Shown piece by piece: positions 7,596 through 15,986 of a stretch of 47,006 nucleotides of DNA. Within the stretch, counting starts at the first letter, position 1. Every line of letters starts with the position of its first letter. The notes below the pieces were generated by a model. That model was not told where the DNA came from, ran no database searches, and was given only the letters and a program-made list of their open reading frames with translations. Source of the stretch: Acinetobacter junii CIP 64.5 (lineage in GTDB: Bacteria > Pseudomonadota > Gammaproteobacteria > Pseudomonadales > Moraxellaceae); the NCBI RefSeq assembly GCF_000368765.1, contig NZ_KB849655.1, positions 1,418,506 through 1,465,511 of the forward strand, in the 5' to 3' direction. The position numbers and the translations under genes were made by a program.

Positions 7596-7736
7596 GATTG
7601 TCTGACAATCATAATTTTCATTATTTTTTAGAGTATTTAATCTAACAATTGTTTTTAAATTTGAGTAAAAAAACACTATCTAAATGATTTATATTAAATT
7701 AATTTAATTATACAAATGTAGACTTGTCTAACAATT
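7596..7736. repeat. Repeated TCTRACAATY motif and palindromes upstream of the microproteins
   Basis: TCTGACAATC (7601-7610), TCTAACAATT (7641-7650) and TCTAACAATT (7727-7736) lie on the plus strand. The first is part of a perfect 7-1-7 palindrome, GATTGTC T GACAATC (7596-7610). The last overlaps a TAGAC TT GTCTA palindrome (7719-7730). The stretch is very A+T-rich and sits in the promoter region of the microprotein pair. An operator role is possible but unproven. Confidence 0.35.
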
Positions 7737-8130
7737 ATGCAATTTTTGAGAGTAATTTGAGCATTTTCCATTGATTTAAAGACAATTGATCCCACCAAAT
7801 TACACATGTTTTTGATTCAATATTAGAAAAATGCAGCACAATATATAAATGATGATCAATAATTTTGAGTAATTTTCCTTGCTCGATATTAGGCTCTACT
7901 CCATCAAAACGAATCGACCAATCATCGTCACAGAGATACTCAATTTGATTTATTTTCGGTTTGTTTAATGCCGACCAGCCCGCCCATCCCATAATCAACA
8001 AGCACACTAACCATAAAAAAGCTGACAATAATTGATAAAGCAGGATATTGATACCCAAAAAACAAAACAGCTGCAATCCTAGCGAAAATCGACTAGATTG
8101 CAGCTCAAAAATACGTTTAGCCGTGTACAT
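7735..8130 (-). CDS. YgfX/CptA-like membrane protein
   Basis: The 131-residue protein has two adjacent transmembrane helices (about 17-38 and 39-56) and a small soluble C-terminal part (DDDWSIRFDG, CVIWWDQLS). This matches the layout of YgfX (CptA), encoded next to SdhE in many gammaproteobacteria and described in E. coli as a membrane toxin-like protein acting on cytoskeletal proteins. The reading frame overlaps the end of sdhE by 14 bases, so the two are translationally linked. Sequence similarity in this family is low; the context carries much of the assignment. Confidence 0.65.
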   Translation of the reverse strand: MYTAKRIFELQSSRFSLGLQLFCFLGINILLYQLLSAFLWLVCLLIMGWAGWSALNKPKINQIEYLCDDDWSIRFDGVEPNIEQGKLLKIIDHHLYIVLHFSNIESKTCVIWWDQLSLNQWKMLKLLSKIA

Positions 8131-8374
8131 ATTTTTTTAATTTTAAAATAAACGCTTTTAACTCTTCACGTGGTGGCTCACCCACCTCCATGAACCAATC
8201 CAACAAATCAGGATCTTCTTGATCCACCAACTCTGCAAATAATGCTTTTTCTGTTGGGTCTGCAGTCAAATAATATTGTTTAACATAAGGGTCAAAGTAC
8301 ACATCAATTTCTTTTAACCCACGACGTGCACGATAAATCACCTTGCGCTCTTCCAGTGTCATTTCATCAGACAT
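8117..8374 (-). CDS. sdhE: FAD assembly factor SdhE
   Basis: The 85-residue protein has the family signature RARRGLKEID near residues 15-24, followed by DVYFDPYV and the acidic LVDQEDPDLLDWFMEVGEPP segment. SdhE promotes covalent attachment of FAD to succinate dehydrogenase and fumarate reductase flavoprotein subunits in the cytoplasm. The RGxxE/D motif needed for flavinylation is present (RGLKE). It forms an overlapping pair with the ygfX-like gene. The gene diverges from the acyl-CoA dehydrogenase gene; the 184-base gap should hold both promoters. Confidence 0.9.
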   Translation of the reverse strand: MSDEMTLEERKVIYRARRGLKEIDVYFDPYVKQYYLTADPTEKALFAELVDQEDPDLLDWFMEVGEPPREELKAFILKLKKYVHG

Positions 8375-8558
8375 TACTTATTCCACTTGCAACAAAGATA
8401 GCATAGTGTACCTGATCCAGTTTTATCTGCGCATAGATTTTTATAAGGTGACCAAATACATCAATCAAAATGAGCATTGATCACATTGTTGAATAATTCA
8501 GCTTTCTTGTATCTTCATGATGATCATTTAATCCAATGAACTAGGGAAAAAATAACAA

Positions 8559-9731
8559 ATGCAATCAGGTGCCATTCGTCCAATTCCAAACATGCTTCCA
8601 CGTAAACTTTTTACTCCAGACCATGAAGCATTCCGTGAAACTGTTCGTAAGTTCTACGAAAAAGAAGTTGTTCCCAATATCGAAAAGTATGAGAAACAGC
8701 AGCACGTAGATCGCGATTTATGGAACAAAGCTGGTGCGCTAGGTTTGTTATGCACAACGATGCCTGAAGAATATGGTGGCTCAGGTGTTGATCGACTCTA
8801 CAGTATGATTCTGATAGAAGAACAAGCATATGCGATGGATTCAAGCACAGGTTTTTCTTTACATTCAGATATCGTTGCTAATTACATTAATAATTTTGGT
8901 AATGAAGATCAGAAGCAAAAATGGTTGCCAAAAATGGCATCAGGCGAAACGGTTACAGCTATTGCTATGACAGAACCAGGCACAGGTTCAGATTTGCAAG
9001 CTGTTCGTACAACGGCTGTACTTGATGGTGATGAATACGTTATCAATGGTTCTAAAATTTTCATTACCAATGGCTATCTTTGCGACATGGCAATTGTAGT
9101 TTGTAAAACAGGTAACAGCGACAAAGGTTCAGCCAATCTTTCATTAATTATTGTCGAAGCAGATCGTGCAGGTTTTAGTAAAGGTAAACCTTTAAACAAA
9201 ATTGGTATGAAAGGACAAGATACATGCGAACTCTTCTTTGACAACGTCCGCGTACCAAAAGAAAATTTACTAGGTATGGAAGGCATGGGCTTTATCATGC
9301 TCATGAAAGAATTAGCATGGGAACGTATGTTAGTTGCGATTATTTGCCAAGCAGGTGCTGAAGCAGCTTTTGCACATACAGTTCAATATACTAAAGACCG
9401 TAAAGCATTTGGAAAACCAATTGGGACTTTCCAAAATACTCGCTTTAAGCTAGCTGAACTAAGAACTGAAATTGATTTCTGTCGTACCTATTTAGATCGT
9501 TGCATGGAATTACAGTTAGAAGAAAGTCTAGGTGTCGATGCTGCTGCGGCTGCCAAATACAAAATTTCAGACATGTTCTCTAAAGTTGTAGATGAATGCT
9601 TACAATTGCATGGCGGATACGGTTATATGCTTGAATACCCAATCGCACGTGCCTACATCGACAACCGTGCAAACCGTATTTATGCTGGAACCAATGAAAT
9701 CATGAAAGAGCTGATTTCTCGCACCCTATAA
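8559..9731 (+). CDS. Acyl-CoA dehydrogenase, long-chain type
   Basis: This FAD flavoenzyme of 390 residues oxidises acyl-CoA to trans-2-enoyl-CoA in beta-oxidation. Signatures include AIAMTEPGTGSDL (135-147), RKAFGKPIGTFQ and LHGGYGYMLEYPIARAY. The position that holds the catalytic Glu in short- and medium-chain enzymes is replaced: the motif reads YAGTNEIMKE. A Glu sits instead at 255 in KELAWERM, the arrangement of the long-chain and isovaleryl enzymes, so it should still be active. The start has AGGGA 11 bases upstream. The real substrate is not determined. Confidence 0.9.
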   Translation: MQSGAIRPIPNMLPRKLFTPDHEAFRETVRKFYEKEVVPNIEKYEKQQHVDRDLWNKAGALGLLCTTMPEEYGGSGVDRLYSMILIEEQAYAMDSSTGFSLHSDIVANYINNFGNEDQKQKWLPKMASGETVTAIAMTEPGTGSDLQAVRTTAVLDGDEYVINGSKIFITNGYLCDMAIVVCKTGNSDKGSANLSLIIVEADRAGFSKGKPLNKIGMKGQDTCELFFDNVRVPKENLLGMEGMGFIMLMKELAWERMLVAIICQAGAEAAFAHTVQYTKDRKAFGKPIGTFQNTRFKLAELRTEIDFCRTYLDRCMELQLEESLGVDAAAAAKYKISDMFSKVVDECLQLHGGYGYMLEYPIARAYIDNRANRIYAGTNEIMKELISRTL

Positions 9732-9740
9732 TAAGATCTA

Positions 9741-9775
9741 AAGGGATAGCACTATCGATAATGCTATCCCTTTTT
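9741..9775 (+). terminator. Intrinsic terminator after the acyl-CoA dehydrogenase gene
   Basis: The stem AAGGGATAGCA (9741-9751) pairs with TGCTATCCCTT (9762-9772), and a run of five T begins in its last bases. The minus-strand side has only a short T-run, so it terminates mainly the plus-strand gene, though it may also serve the convergent DUF2059 gene. Confidence 0.9.
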
Positions 9776-9778
9776 AAA

Positions 9779-10279
9779 TCACTTCTGTTGTGTTTTTTCT
9801 GAGTGTTGTGCATCTTGAGGATTCATACGCATCATGATTTTCTTTATAGTGGCATGATCAGCATGTTGTTGCATCGTAGTATTCAGTGCTGCTCGAGCAT
9901 CTTGTGTTGTGAAATGAGCAATCTCGCCACCAATACCACTTGCTTTCTTCGCCCAAGCCTTTCCCTCAGCAGATTCATAGAATTTCAACGCTGCTTCTAA
10001 TTCTTTTTGATTAAAAGTTTCCACATAACGTTGAACGATAAACTGCTTTCGTTTTTCGCTATTCAAATTCTTGCTCAAATCAACATAAAACTGCTCAGGA
10101 ATATCTTTCGGCAGTCGCATACGAATTTGCTCAATAATCATTTTATCAGTGTTCTGTAAACCTTGTTCAGTTCCGTCCATGGATACTAGCTTCTGTGCAA
10201 CCGTCTCTTTCTTTTTAATATCGTCTGCAAAAGTCGCTGTGCTTAACATTAAAGTTATTAAAAGCAAGCCTAACCTCAT
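9779..10279 (-). CDS. Secreted DUF2059-domain protein
   Basis: The 166-residue protein starts with a signal peptide (MRLGLLLITLMLSTATFA, cleavage expected after residue 18). The centre carries the DUF2059 pattern, FIVQRYVETFNQKELEAALK followed by FYESAEGKAWAKK (about residues 79-112). The family is periplasmic or exported and of unknown function. The gene stands alone, between two terminators. Confidence 0.8.
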   Translation of the reverse strand: MRLGLLLITLMLSTATFADDIKKKETVAQKLVSMDGTEQGLQNTDKMIIEQIRMRLPKDIPEQFYVDLSKNLNSEKRKQFIVQRYVETFNQKELEAALKFYESAEGKAWAKKASGIGGEIAHFTTQDARAALNTTMQQHADHATIKKIMMRMNPQDAQHSEKTQQK

Positions 10280-10351
10280 GATTTATTCCTTGATCGTTAT
10301 TTAAATTTTGAATCAATATACTCGAATTCTTAACAGAAATTAAAATTTAGA

Positions 10352-10387
10352 AATAAAAAAACCTATGTATTAACATAGGTTTTTTTT
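10352..10387 (-). terminator. Intrinsic terminator of the monooxygenase gene
   Basis: ACCTATGT (10361-10368) pairs with ACATAGGT (10373-10380) around a four-base loop. A-runs on one side and T-runs on the other extend the stem in both orientations, so it is probably bidirectional. Confidence 0.85.
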
Positions 10388-10401
10388 ATCAAACAAAAAA
10401 T

Positions 10402-11892
10402 TTATGAAACTAATTTAGGCTTACGATCCGCTTGCTCACCACGTTTATGGAATTGCAATACGCCATCGTTAAACTTAGCATCTTTTAGATCTTTACGATC
10501 TGCAAGATAGTTATTGGTAATTTTCCAAGGCGCTTGCTTACCTTGTTTTGGCATAACATCAGCTGCACGTGCGATATAACCAGAAGACAATTTACCCATA
10601 ATAGTATCCTGTTCAAACTGACTTGGGTCAGCATGAGCAATCACTTCATCATAGCCATTCTTATCCATATGATTAATCAAGCGGCAAATATAATCAGCTG
10701 CGATATCAACTTTTAATGTCCAAGAAGCATTGATATAACCAATAATCATTGCCATATTCGGTACATCACTCACCATCACACCTTGATACAACATGTGTTT
10801 AGAGGTATTAAGTGGCTTACCATCGATTGAACCTTGCACACCACCCAAGATTTGGATCTCTAAACCAGTTGCTGAGATCACAATATCTGCTTCTAAGTGT
10901 TTACCAGATTTTAACTGAATACCATTTGCGGTGAATTTTTCAATTTGATCTGTTTCAATACTTGCTTGACCTTCACGTAAAGCTTTGAATAAATCACCAT
11001 CAGGAACAACACACAAACGCTGATCCCATGGGTTATAGCTTGGAGTAAAGTGTTTCATATCCACTTTACCTTTTAACTGCAACTCGATTCCTTTCAACAG
11101 CAAACGACGAACAGTTTTAGGATGCTTTTGTGCTAATGCATAAATTGCACGCTGCATGCCAATGTTACGAGCACGAGTAAATTTATATGCTGTTTCTTCA
11201 GACATGAATCGACGTGTCTTTTCATAAATAAAGTCAATTGAAGGCACTGTTGCGATATAAGTTGGAGAACGTTGCAACATGGTTACATGACCTGCCCCAC
11301 CTTTTACCATTGAAGGAACAAGTGTAATTGCAGTTGCACCACTACCGATAATTACAACTTTTTTGCCTTTATAATCTAAATTCTCAGGCCAGTGTTGTGG
11401 ATGGATAAATTGCCCTTTAAATTTATCTTGATCTTGGAATTGTGGTGCATAACCTTGGTCATAATTATAGTAACCAGTACATCCCATCACAAAATTAGCT
11501 GACCAAGTCTGCTTCTTCTTGTTGTTGTCTTCAATTTCAACCAACCACTTTTTCTTAGCAGAATCATAGTTTGCAGAAAGTACACGATGACCAAAGTGAA
11601 TTTTCTCTTTTAATTTATTTTCAGAGATGACTTCACCTAAATAACCTTTAATTTCAGGACCGCTTGCTAAAACTTTTTCTTTTGCCCATGGTTTAAAGTT
11701 AAAACCAAAAGTAGACATGTCTGAATCAGAACGAATACCAGGATAACGGAATAAATCCCAAGTCCCGCCAAAGCTATCACGACGCTCTAAAATTTCAAAT
11801 TGGCGTTGCGGGCAGTTCTTAGAAAGATGCACAGCTAACCCAATCCCAGAGATACCTGCACCAATAATTAAAACATCAACTTGCTTTTCCAT
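10402..11892 (-). CDS. Baeyer-Villiger monooxygenase, EthA-like
   Basis: This FAD/NADPH enzyme inserts oxygen next to ketones. The protein from the ATG at 11892 (MEKQVDVLIIGAG) has 496 residues; an upstream in-frame start adds 25 residues lacking family character, while CAGGG lies upstream of the chosen ATG. Visible motifs are the FAD-binding GAGISG, the type I BVMO fingerprint FKGQFIHPQHWP, and the second nucleotide fold with GSGATA. Similarity to mycobacterial EthA runs through the whole length (GGTWDLFRYPGIRSDSDM, YNPWDQRLCVVPDGD). The native substrate is unknown. Confidence 0.88.
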   Translation of the reverse strand: MEKQVDVLIIGAGISGIGLAVHLSKNCPQRQFEILERRDSFGGTWDLFRYPGIRSDSDMSTFGFNFKPWAKEKVLASGPEIKGYLGEVISENKLKEKIHFGHRVLSANYDSAKKKWLVEIEDNNKKKQTWSANFVMGCTGYYNYDQGYAPQFQDQDKFKGQFIHPQHWPENLDYKGKKVVIIGSGATAITLVPSMVKGGAGHVTMLQRSPTYIATVPSIDFIYEKTRRFMSEETAYKFTRARNIGMQRAIYALAQKHPKTVRRLLLKGIELQLKGKVDMKHFTPSYNPWDQRLCVVPDGDLFKALREGQASIETDQIEKFTANGIQLKSGKHLEADIVISATGLEIQILGGVQGSIDGKPLNTSKHMLYQGVMVSDVPNMAMIIGYINASWTLKVDIAADYICRLINHMDKNGYDEVIAHADPSQFEQDTIMGKLSSGYIARAADVMPKQGKQAPWKITNNYLADRKDLKDAKFNDGVLQFHKRGEQADRKPKLVS

Positions 11893-12264
11893 TTTTTTTA
11901 TACCCTGTATAAACCATGTCTTTATTAAAGCACAAATTTGACAATACACAATGTCAAGTTTAGTCATTCATAGGTTTTTTTATATCAGTTCGGGACATTT
12001 TGAAAAAAAGAGGGTAAAAAAATCCTGAGATTTTTGCTTGGATTTGCTAATTTCTGAAACTGGAAATTAAGAATACATCCTTACTTTATTACAAAAAAAT
12101 TAATTTAACTAATTAATATTTATAGAACATAAAATAGATTAAGCACATCAAATGTAGAGGCAATTTATAATGAAATTTTAATGTAAATAGGAAGCTTAAA
12201 TAATTCATATACCTTGTTTTGAAAGCGAATAATCCTATAAACAAACCGTGAAGAGTGTGTACCA
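11893..12264. other. Intergenic stretch between monooxygenase and orphan gene
   Basis: These 372 A+T-rich bases separate two divergent genes and should hold both promoters. No promoter near consensus, RNA gene or repeat stands out. The G+C content is visibly lower than in the ribosomal block that follows the orphan gene. Confidence 0.4.
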
Positions 12265-12816
12265 TTGATTCCGAATTTATTTGCTGAAATTATACCAGCT
12301 CAATCTGCTGCAGGAATTGCATTAGGGTTAAATTTCAACACCTTTAAAGCAGTTTCAGATTTTCAAATCATTCATGATTATGAAGAATCAGACAACTTAT
12401 CTTATGAGCAAAATAAATGGCTAGTTTTACACCGAAATTTAGTACAGCCAAGTGAACATCCTATTAGTGAAATATGTTGTTATTGGAATAAAAGCATTAC
12501 GCTAACATTCAATGCAGATACAAATAGACTAGAATTCATCTATGTAGGCGAAGGATATCGTGGAAAATTATTAGGTTTGTTAGGAATAGGAGATCGGTTA
12601 GATTCAGTCAAAATACAATATAACTTTCAATTTGAAGGTGATAGACATTATCTTGAATATACGGAAGATAGTAGCCTGGCTGGAGAAATTATTCCTGTTG
12701 AGATAGAAACAAACTACAGAATAGCGTACTCAGAAGAATATTCAGACCAAATTATTCAAGGTTTCTTGATCTACTTACCGCCAATTGAAAGGAATAATTT
12801 AAAAATAATTGCTTAA
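12265..12816 (+). CDS. Hypothetical protein, 183 residues
   Basis: No family is recognised. The predicted protein is acidic and soluble, without a signal peptide or transmembrane helix, and is rich in beta-type segments (ITLTFNADTNRLEFIYVGEG, KIQYNFQFEGDRHYLEYTED). The opening (AEIIPAQSAAGIALGLNF) has the look of small proteins with a conserved N-terminal GIxLG turn. The start would be TTG with no clear Shine-Dalgarno, so the true start is uncertain. It stands alone beside the conserved ribosomal cluster and is A+T-rich, consistent with acquired DNA. Confidence 0.55.
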   Translation: MIPNLFAEIIPAQSAAGIALGLNFNTFKAVSDFQIIHDYEESDNLSYEQNKWLVLHRNLVQPSEHPISEICCYWNKSITLTFNADTNRLEFIYVGEGYRGKLLGLLGIGDRLDSVKIQYNFQFEGDRHYLEYTEDSSLAGEIIPVEIETNYRIAYSEEYSDQIIQGFLIYLPPIERNNLKIIA

Positions 12817-12867
12817 CTTAATGCTCCATCAATACATTTGAATACAATGTCCTTAACCTTAAACAAT

Positions 12868-12899
12868 AAAAAAGGTCGGTTATTACACCGACCTTTTTT
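12868..12899 (-). terminator. Terminator of the S10-spc-alpha cluster
   Basis: A 13-base perfect stem (AAAAAAGGTCGGT, 12868-12880, with ACCGACCTTTTTT, 12887-12899) closes a six-base loop. It has A/T tails on both sides, so it can end the ribosomal transcript (minus) and the orphan gene transcript (plus). Confidence 0.93.
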
Positions 12900-12930
12900 G
12901 GAACAACTGACTGTTCTACACGTAGAAGTA

Positions 12931-13296
12931 TTATTTTACTTCACGGTCAACGAGTTCAACGTAAGCCATCGGTGCAGCATCACCTGCACGGAAGCCCGCT
13001 TTAAGAACACGTAGATAACCGCCGTTACGCTCTTTGTAACGAGGGCCAAGAACGGTAAATAATTTACCAACAGTTGCTGCAGAACGAGTACGAGCAAACG
13101 CTAAACGACGGTTTGCTACTGTATCGTTTTTAGCTAAAGTGATTAAAGGCTCAGCAACGCGGCGAAGTTCTTTCGCTTTAGGCAAAGTTGTTTTAATTAA
13201 CTCATGCTCAACTAAAGCATTTGTTAAGTTTTGGAACAACGCCTTACGGTGGCTGCTTGTACGGCCTAATTTCACACCACTATTACGATGACGCAT
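12931..13296 (-). CDS. rplQ: 50S ribosomal protein L17
   Basis: The 121-residue protein has the L17 N-terminal signature [20 protein letters not shown] and ends [11 protein letters not shown]17 binds 23S rRNA near the exit tunnel. It lacks the C-terminal extension of some homologues. It is the last gene of the alpha operon, 18 bases after rpoA, and is followed by the strong terminator at 12868-12899. Confidence 0.98.
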   Translation of the reverse strand: MRHRNSGVKLGRTSSHRKALFQNLTNALVEHELIKTTLPKAKELRRVAEPLITLAKNDTVANRRLAFARTRSAATVGKLFTVLGPRYKERNGGYLRVLKAGFRAGDAAPMAYVELVDREVK

Positions 13297-13314
13297 GGTG
13301 ATAGTCCTACTTAA

Positions 13315-14322
13315 TTAACGGCTACGATAGGCAAAACGGTCATCCATACGGAGACTAGCAGGTGGCCAGTTCTCTAAACGCATGCCGAGTTGTAAACCTT
13401 TCGATGCCAAAACATCTTTGATCTCAGTTAACGATTTTTTACCTAAGTTAGGAGTTTTTAACAACTCAACTTCGGTACGTTGAACAAGATCACCAATGTA
13501 GTAAATATTTTCTGCCTTCAAACAGTTAGCAGAACGAACAGTTAGCTCGAGATCATCTACTGGACGAAGCAAAATTGGATCAACTTCTTCGCGAGGTTCT
13601 TGAGCAACTGGAGTTTGATCTTTCTGAAGATCAACAAAAATTGCAATTTGTTGTTGCAAGATTGTTGCCGCTTTGCGGATTGCTTCTTCTGGATCAACAG
13701 TACCGTTTGTTTCAAGATCGATCACTAGCTTGTCAAGATCAGTACGTTGTTCTACACGCGCATTTTCAACGGTATAAGAAACACGTTTAATCGGGCTATA
13801 TGAAGCATCTAATTGTAAACGACCTACAGGGCGAGTTTCGCCTTCTGGGAAGCGTGAATCAGAAGTTTCGTAGCCACGACCTTGAGCAACTTTAAGGCGC
13901 ATTTTTAATGAACCACTAGAACTCAAAGTACCAATTAAATGATCAGGGTTAACCACTTCAACATTATGAGGTAAACGAAGGTCAGCTGCTGTTACGTCAC
14001 CTGCACCTTGCTTCTCTAATGTTAAATATGCTTCGTTTTGATCGAACAGCTTAATAGACAATCCTTTTAGGTTCAGCAAGAGCTCGACGATGTCCTGCTG
14101 CAAGCCTTCTAAAGTACTGTACTCGTGCTCGACACCTTCTATTTCTACTTCAACCACAGCAGCGCCAGGTAAAGAAGACAATAGAATGCGACGTAAAGCA
14201 TTACCTAGAGTATGACCAAAGCCACGCTCTAAAGGTTCCAGAATCACTTTTGCCGAGGTCCCGCTCACCGCTTCGACCTTGATCGCTTGCGGAGTTAGAA
14301 ACTCGTTTGCAGTACGCGTCAT
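13315..14322 (-). CDS. rpoA: DNA-directed RNA polymerase subunit alpha
   Basis: The 335-residue protein is full length. The N-terminal domain (about 1-235), which dimerises and seeds core assembly, shows [20 protein letters not shown] near 34-53. The C-terminal domain (about 250-330) shows [20 protein letters not shown], the helix that contacts UP elements and activators, then [15 protein letters not shown]. It sits between rpsD and rplQ as in other gammaproteobacteria, so polymerase alpha is made together with ribosomal proteins. Confidence 0.98.
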   Translation of the reverse strand: MTRTANEFLTPQAIKVEAVSGTSAKVILEPLERGFGHTLGNALRRILLSSLPGAAVVEVEIEGVEHEYSTLEGLQQDIVELLLNLKGLSIKLFDQNEAYLTLEKQGAGDVTAADLRLPHNVEVVNPDHLIGTLSSSGSLKMRLKVAQGRGYETSDSRFPEGETRPVGRLQLDASYSPIKRVSYTVENARVEQRTDLDKLVIDLETNGTVDPEEAIRKAATILQQQIAIFVDLQKDQTPVAQEPREEVDPILLRPVDDLELTVRSANCLKAENIYYIGDLVQRTEVELLKTPNLGKKSLTEIKDVLASKGLQLGMRLENWPPASLRMDDRFAYRSR

Positions 14323-14340
14323 TTATTGCTACCTCAAGGA

Positions 14341-14967
14341 TTATTTAGAATACAATTCTACAATCAAGCTTTCGTTGATTTCAGCAGGTAAATCAGAACG
14401 ATCTGGAGCAGCTTTGAACGTACCTTCTAACTTAGAATGGTCAACTTCCATCCAAGCAGGGATACCACGTTGAGCAGCTAATTCAATCGCGTTTTTAATA
14501 CGCAATTGTTGTTTAGCGCCTTCATGCACTGCAATTACATCGCCCGCTTTAACTTGAATAGACGCAATGTTTACACGACGACCATTTAAAGTAATAGAAC
14601 GGTGACTTACTAACTGACGAGCTTCTGCACGTGTAGAACCAAAACCCATGCGATAAACTACGTTATCAAGACGGCTTTCAAGCAATTTCAACAAGTTTTC
14701 ACCTGTTGCGCCTTTAACACGAGCTGCTTCTTTATAGTAATTACTAAATTGACGCTCTAACACACCGTACATACGACGTACTTTTTGTTTTTCACGTAAT
14801 TGTAGTGAGTACTCAGATTGCTTTCCACCGCGTGCCTGACCATGTTGACCAGGTGCTTTGTTAGCTTTTTTTGTTTTGACGTCAAATGGTTTAACGCCAG
14901 ATTTAAGTTGCAGGTCTGTCCCTTCGCGGCGAGAGAGTTTGCATTTTGGACCAATATAACGAGCCAT
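14341..14967 (-). CDS. rpsD: 30S ribosomal protein S4
   Basis: The 208-residue protein begins [19 protein letters not shown] and contains the S4 RNA-binding domain ([20 protein letters not shown] then [19 protein letters not shown], about 95-134). S4 starts 16S rRNA assembly and, in E. coli, represses the alpha operon by binding the leader ahead of rpsM; the corresponding gap here carries a hairpin (15779-15805). The zinc-binding cysteine cluster found in some S4 proteins is absent. Confidence 0.98.
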   Translation of the reverse strand: MARYIGPKCKLSRREGTDLQLKSGVKPFDVKTKKANKAPGQHGQARGGKQSEYSLQLREKQKVRRMYGVLERQFSNYYKEAARVKGATGENLLKLLESRLDNVVYRMGFGSTRAEARQLVSHRSITLNGRRVNIASIQVKAGDVIAVHEGAKQQLRIKNAIELAAQRGIPAWMEVDHSKLEGTFKAAPDRSDLPAEINESLIVELYSK

Positions 14968-14979
14968 GAATGTTTCTCC

Positions 14980-15366
14980 TTACACGCGACGTTTTTTAGG
15001 TGGACGGCAACCGTTGTGAGGAATTGGAGTCACATCGGTAATGCTGTTAATCTTATAACCCACTGCGCCTAATGCACGAACCGCAGACTCACGACCTGGA
15101 CCAGGACCTTTTACAAGGACGTCTAGGTTTTTCAAACCGTAATCTAAAGCTGCTTTACCAGCAACTTCAGCAGCTACCTGAGCAGCGAACGGAGTTGATT
15201 TACGTGAACCACGGAAGCCTTGTCCACCTGAGGTAGCCCAAGCCAATGCATTACCTTGACGATCGGTAATCGTTACAATGGTGTTATTAAAAGACGCGTG
15301 AATGTGTGCAACACCTTCAGAGACGGTACGAGTGACCTTCTTGCGTGTGCGAGTATCTTTAGCCAT
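14980..15366 (-). CDS. rpsK: 30S ribosomal protein S11
   Basis: The 128-residue protein shows the S11 pattern [20 protein letters not shown] and ends in the basic tail [19 protein letters not shown]11 forms part of the 30S platform near the mRNA exit. It lies 19 bases after rpsM and 12 bases before rpsD. Confidence 0.98.
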
Positions 15367-15385
15367 CTTTTAGCTTCCAGAAATC

Positions 15386-15742
15386 TTACTTTTTAATCGG
15401 TTTGCGCGGACCTTTACGGGTACGTGCGTTAGTTTTGGTGCGTTGTCCGCGAACAGGCAAGCTGCGACGATGACGAAGACCGCGGTAGCAGCCTAAATCC
15501 ATTAAACGTTTAATGTTCATGGAAATTTCGCGACGTAAATCACCTTCGGTCGGAACCTTAGCAACTTCTGCACGAATCGCATCAAGCTGAGCATCATCTA
15601 ATTCACGAATTTTTGTAGTCTCAGTGATACCTACAGCAGCTAAGATATTCTTAGCAGTGTGGCGGCCGATACCAAAAATATACGTGAGAGAGATAACAGC
15701 ATGCTTGTTATCCGGAATGTTTACACCGGCAATACGAGCCAT
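15386..15742 (-). CDS. rpsM: 30S ribosomal protein S13
   Basis: The 118-residue protein begins [20 protein letters not shown] and has the signature [20 protein letters not shown] near its end. S13 lies in the head of the 30S subunit and contacts the P-site tRNA and L5. It is the first gene of the alpha operon, after a 107-base gap with a G+C-rich hairpin. Confidence 0.98.
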
Positions 15743-15778
15743 TCAATTTTCTCCAAAAAGGCAGTCAAGATAATCAAC

Positions 15779-15805
15779 CGCCCCACAAAAATCTTGAGGG
15801 GCGGA
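15779..15805 (-). promoter_or_regulatory. Hairpin in the rpmJ-rpsM gap, possible S4 control site
   Basis: On the minus strand CCGCCCC pairs with GGGGCGG around a 13-base loop, about 36 bases before the rpsM ATG. No T-run follows, so it is not a typical terminator. The position matches the S4 translational control site of the E. coli alpha operon leader, but the sequence does not show the E. coli pseudoknot clearly. Confidence 0.5.
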
Positions 15806-15849
15806 TAATAACCTAATTAGCCTACTGAAATCAACAGGTCTTAATTAAA

Positions 15850-15966
15850 TTAACCTTGACGCTGCTTATGACGAGGTTCTGCGCTACAAATCACGCGAAT
15901 AACCCCATTACGACGGATAACTTTACAGCTACCACAGATTTTCTTTACAGAAGCTTGTACTTTCAT
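15850..15966 (-). CDS. rpmJ: 50S ribosomal protein L36
   Basis: The 38-residue protein begins [20 protein letters not shown] and ends EPRHKQRQG. It is the zinc-binding form: Cys11, Cys14, Cys27 and His33 are all present. It lies 20 bases after secY, at the end of the spc operon, the standard place. Confidence 0.97.
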
Positions 15967-15986
15967 GATGAAACCTCTAAGTGCGC

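Noticed and set aside
7735..8374. Novel two-gene toxin-antitoxin module
   Set aside because: The upstream gene is clearly sdhE, a flavinylation factor; the pair is the known sdhE-ygfX arrangement.
8559..9731. Acyl-CoA dehydrogenase lacking its catalytic Glu (inactive)
   Set aside because: The C-terminal Glu is absent, but Glu255 in KELAWERM occupies the alternative position used by long-chain and isovaleryl enzymes.
11893..11967. 25-residue N-terminal extension of the monooxygenase
   Set aside because: The family begins just before the GAGISG fold, and a Shine-Dalgarno-like CAGGG precedes the later ATG.
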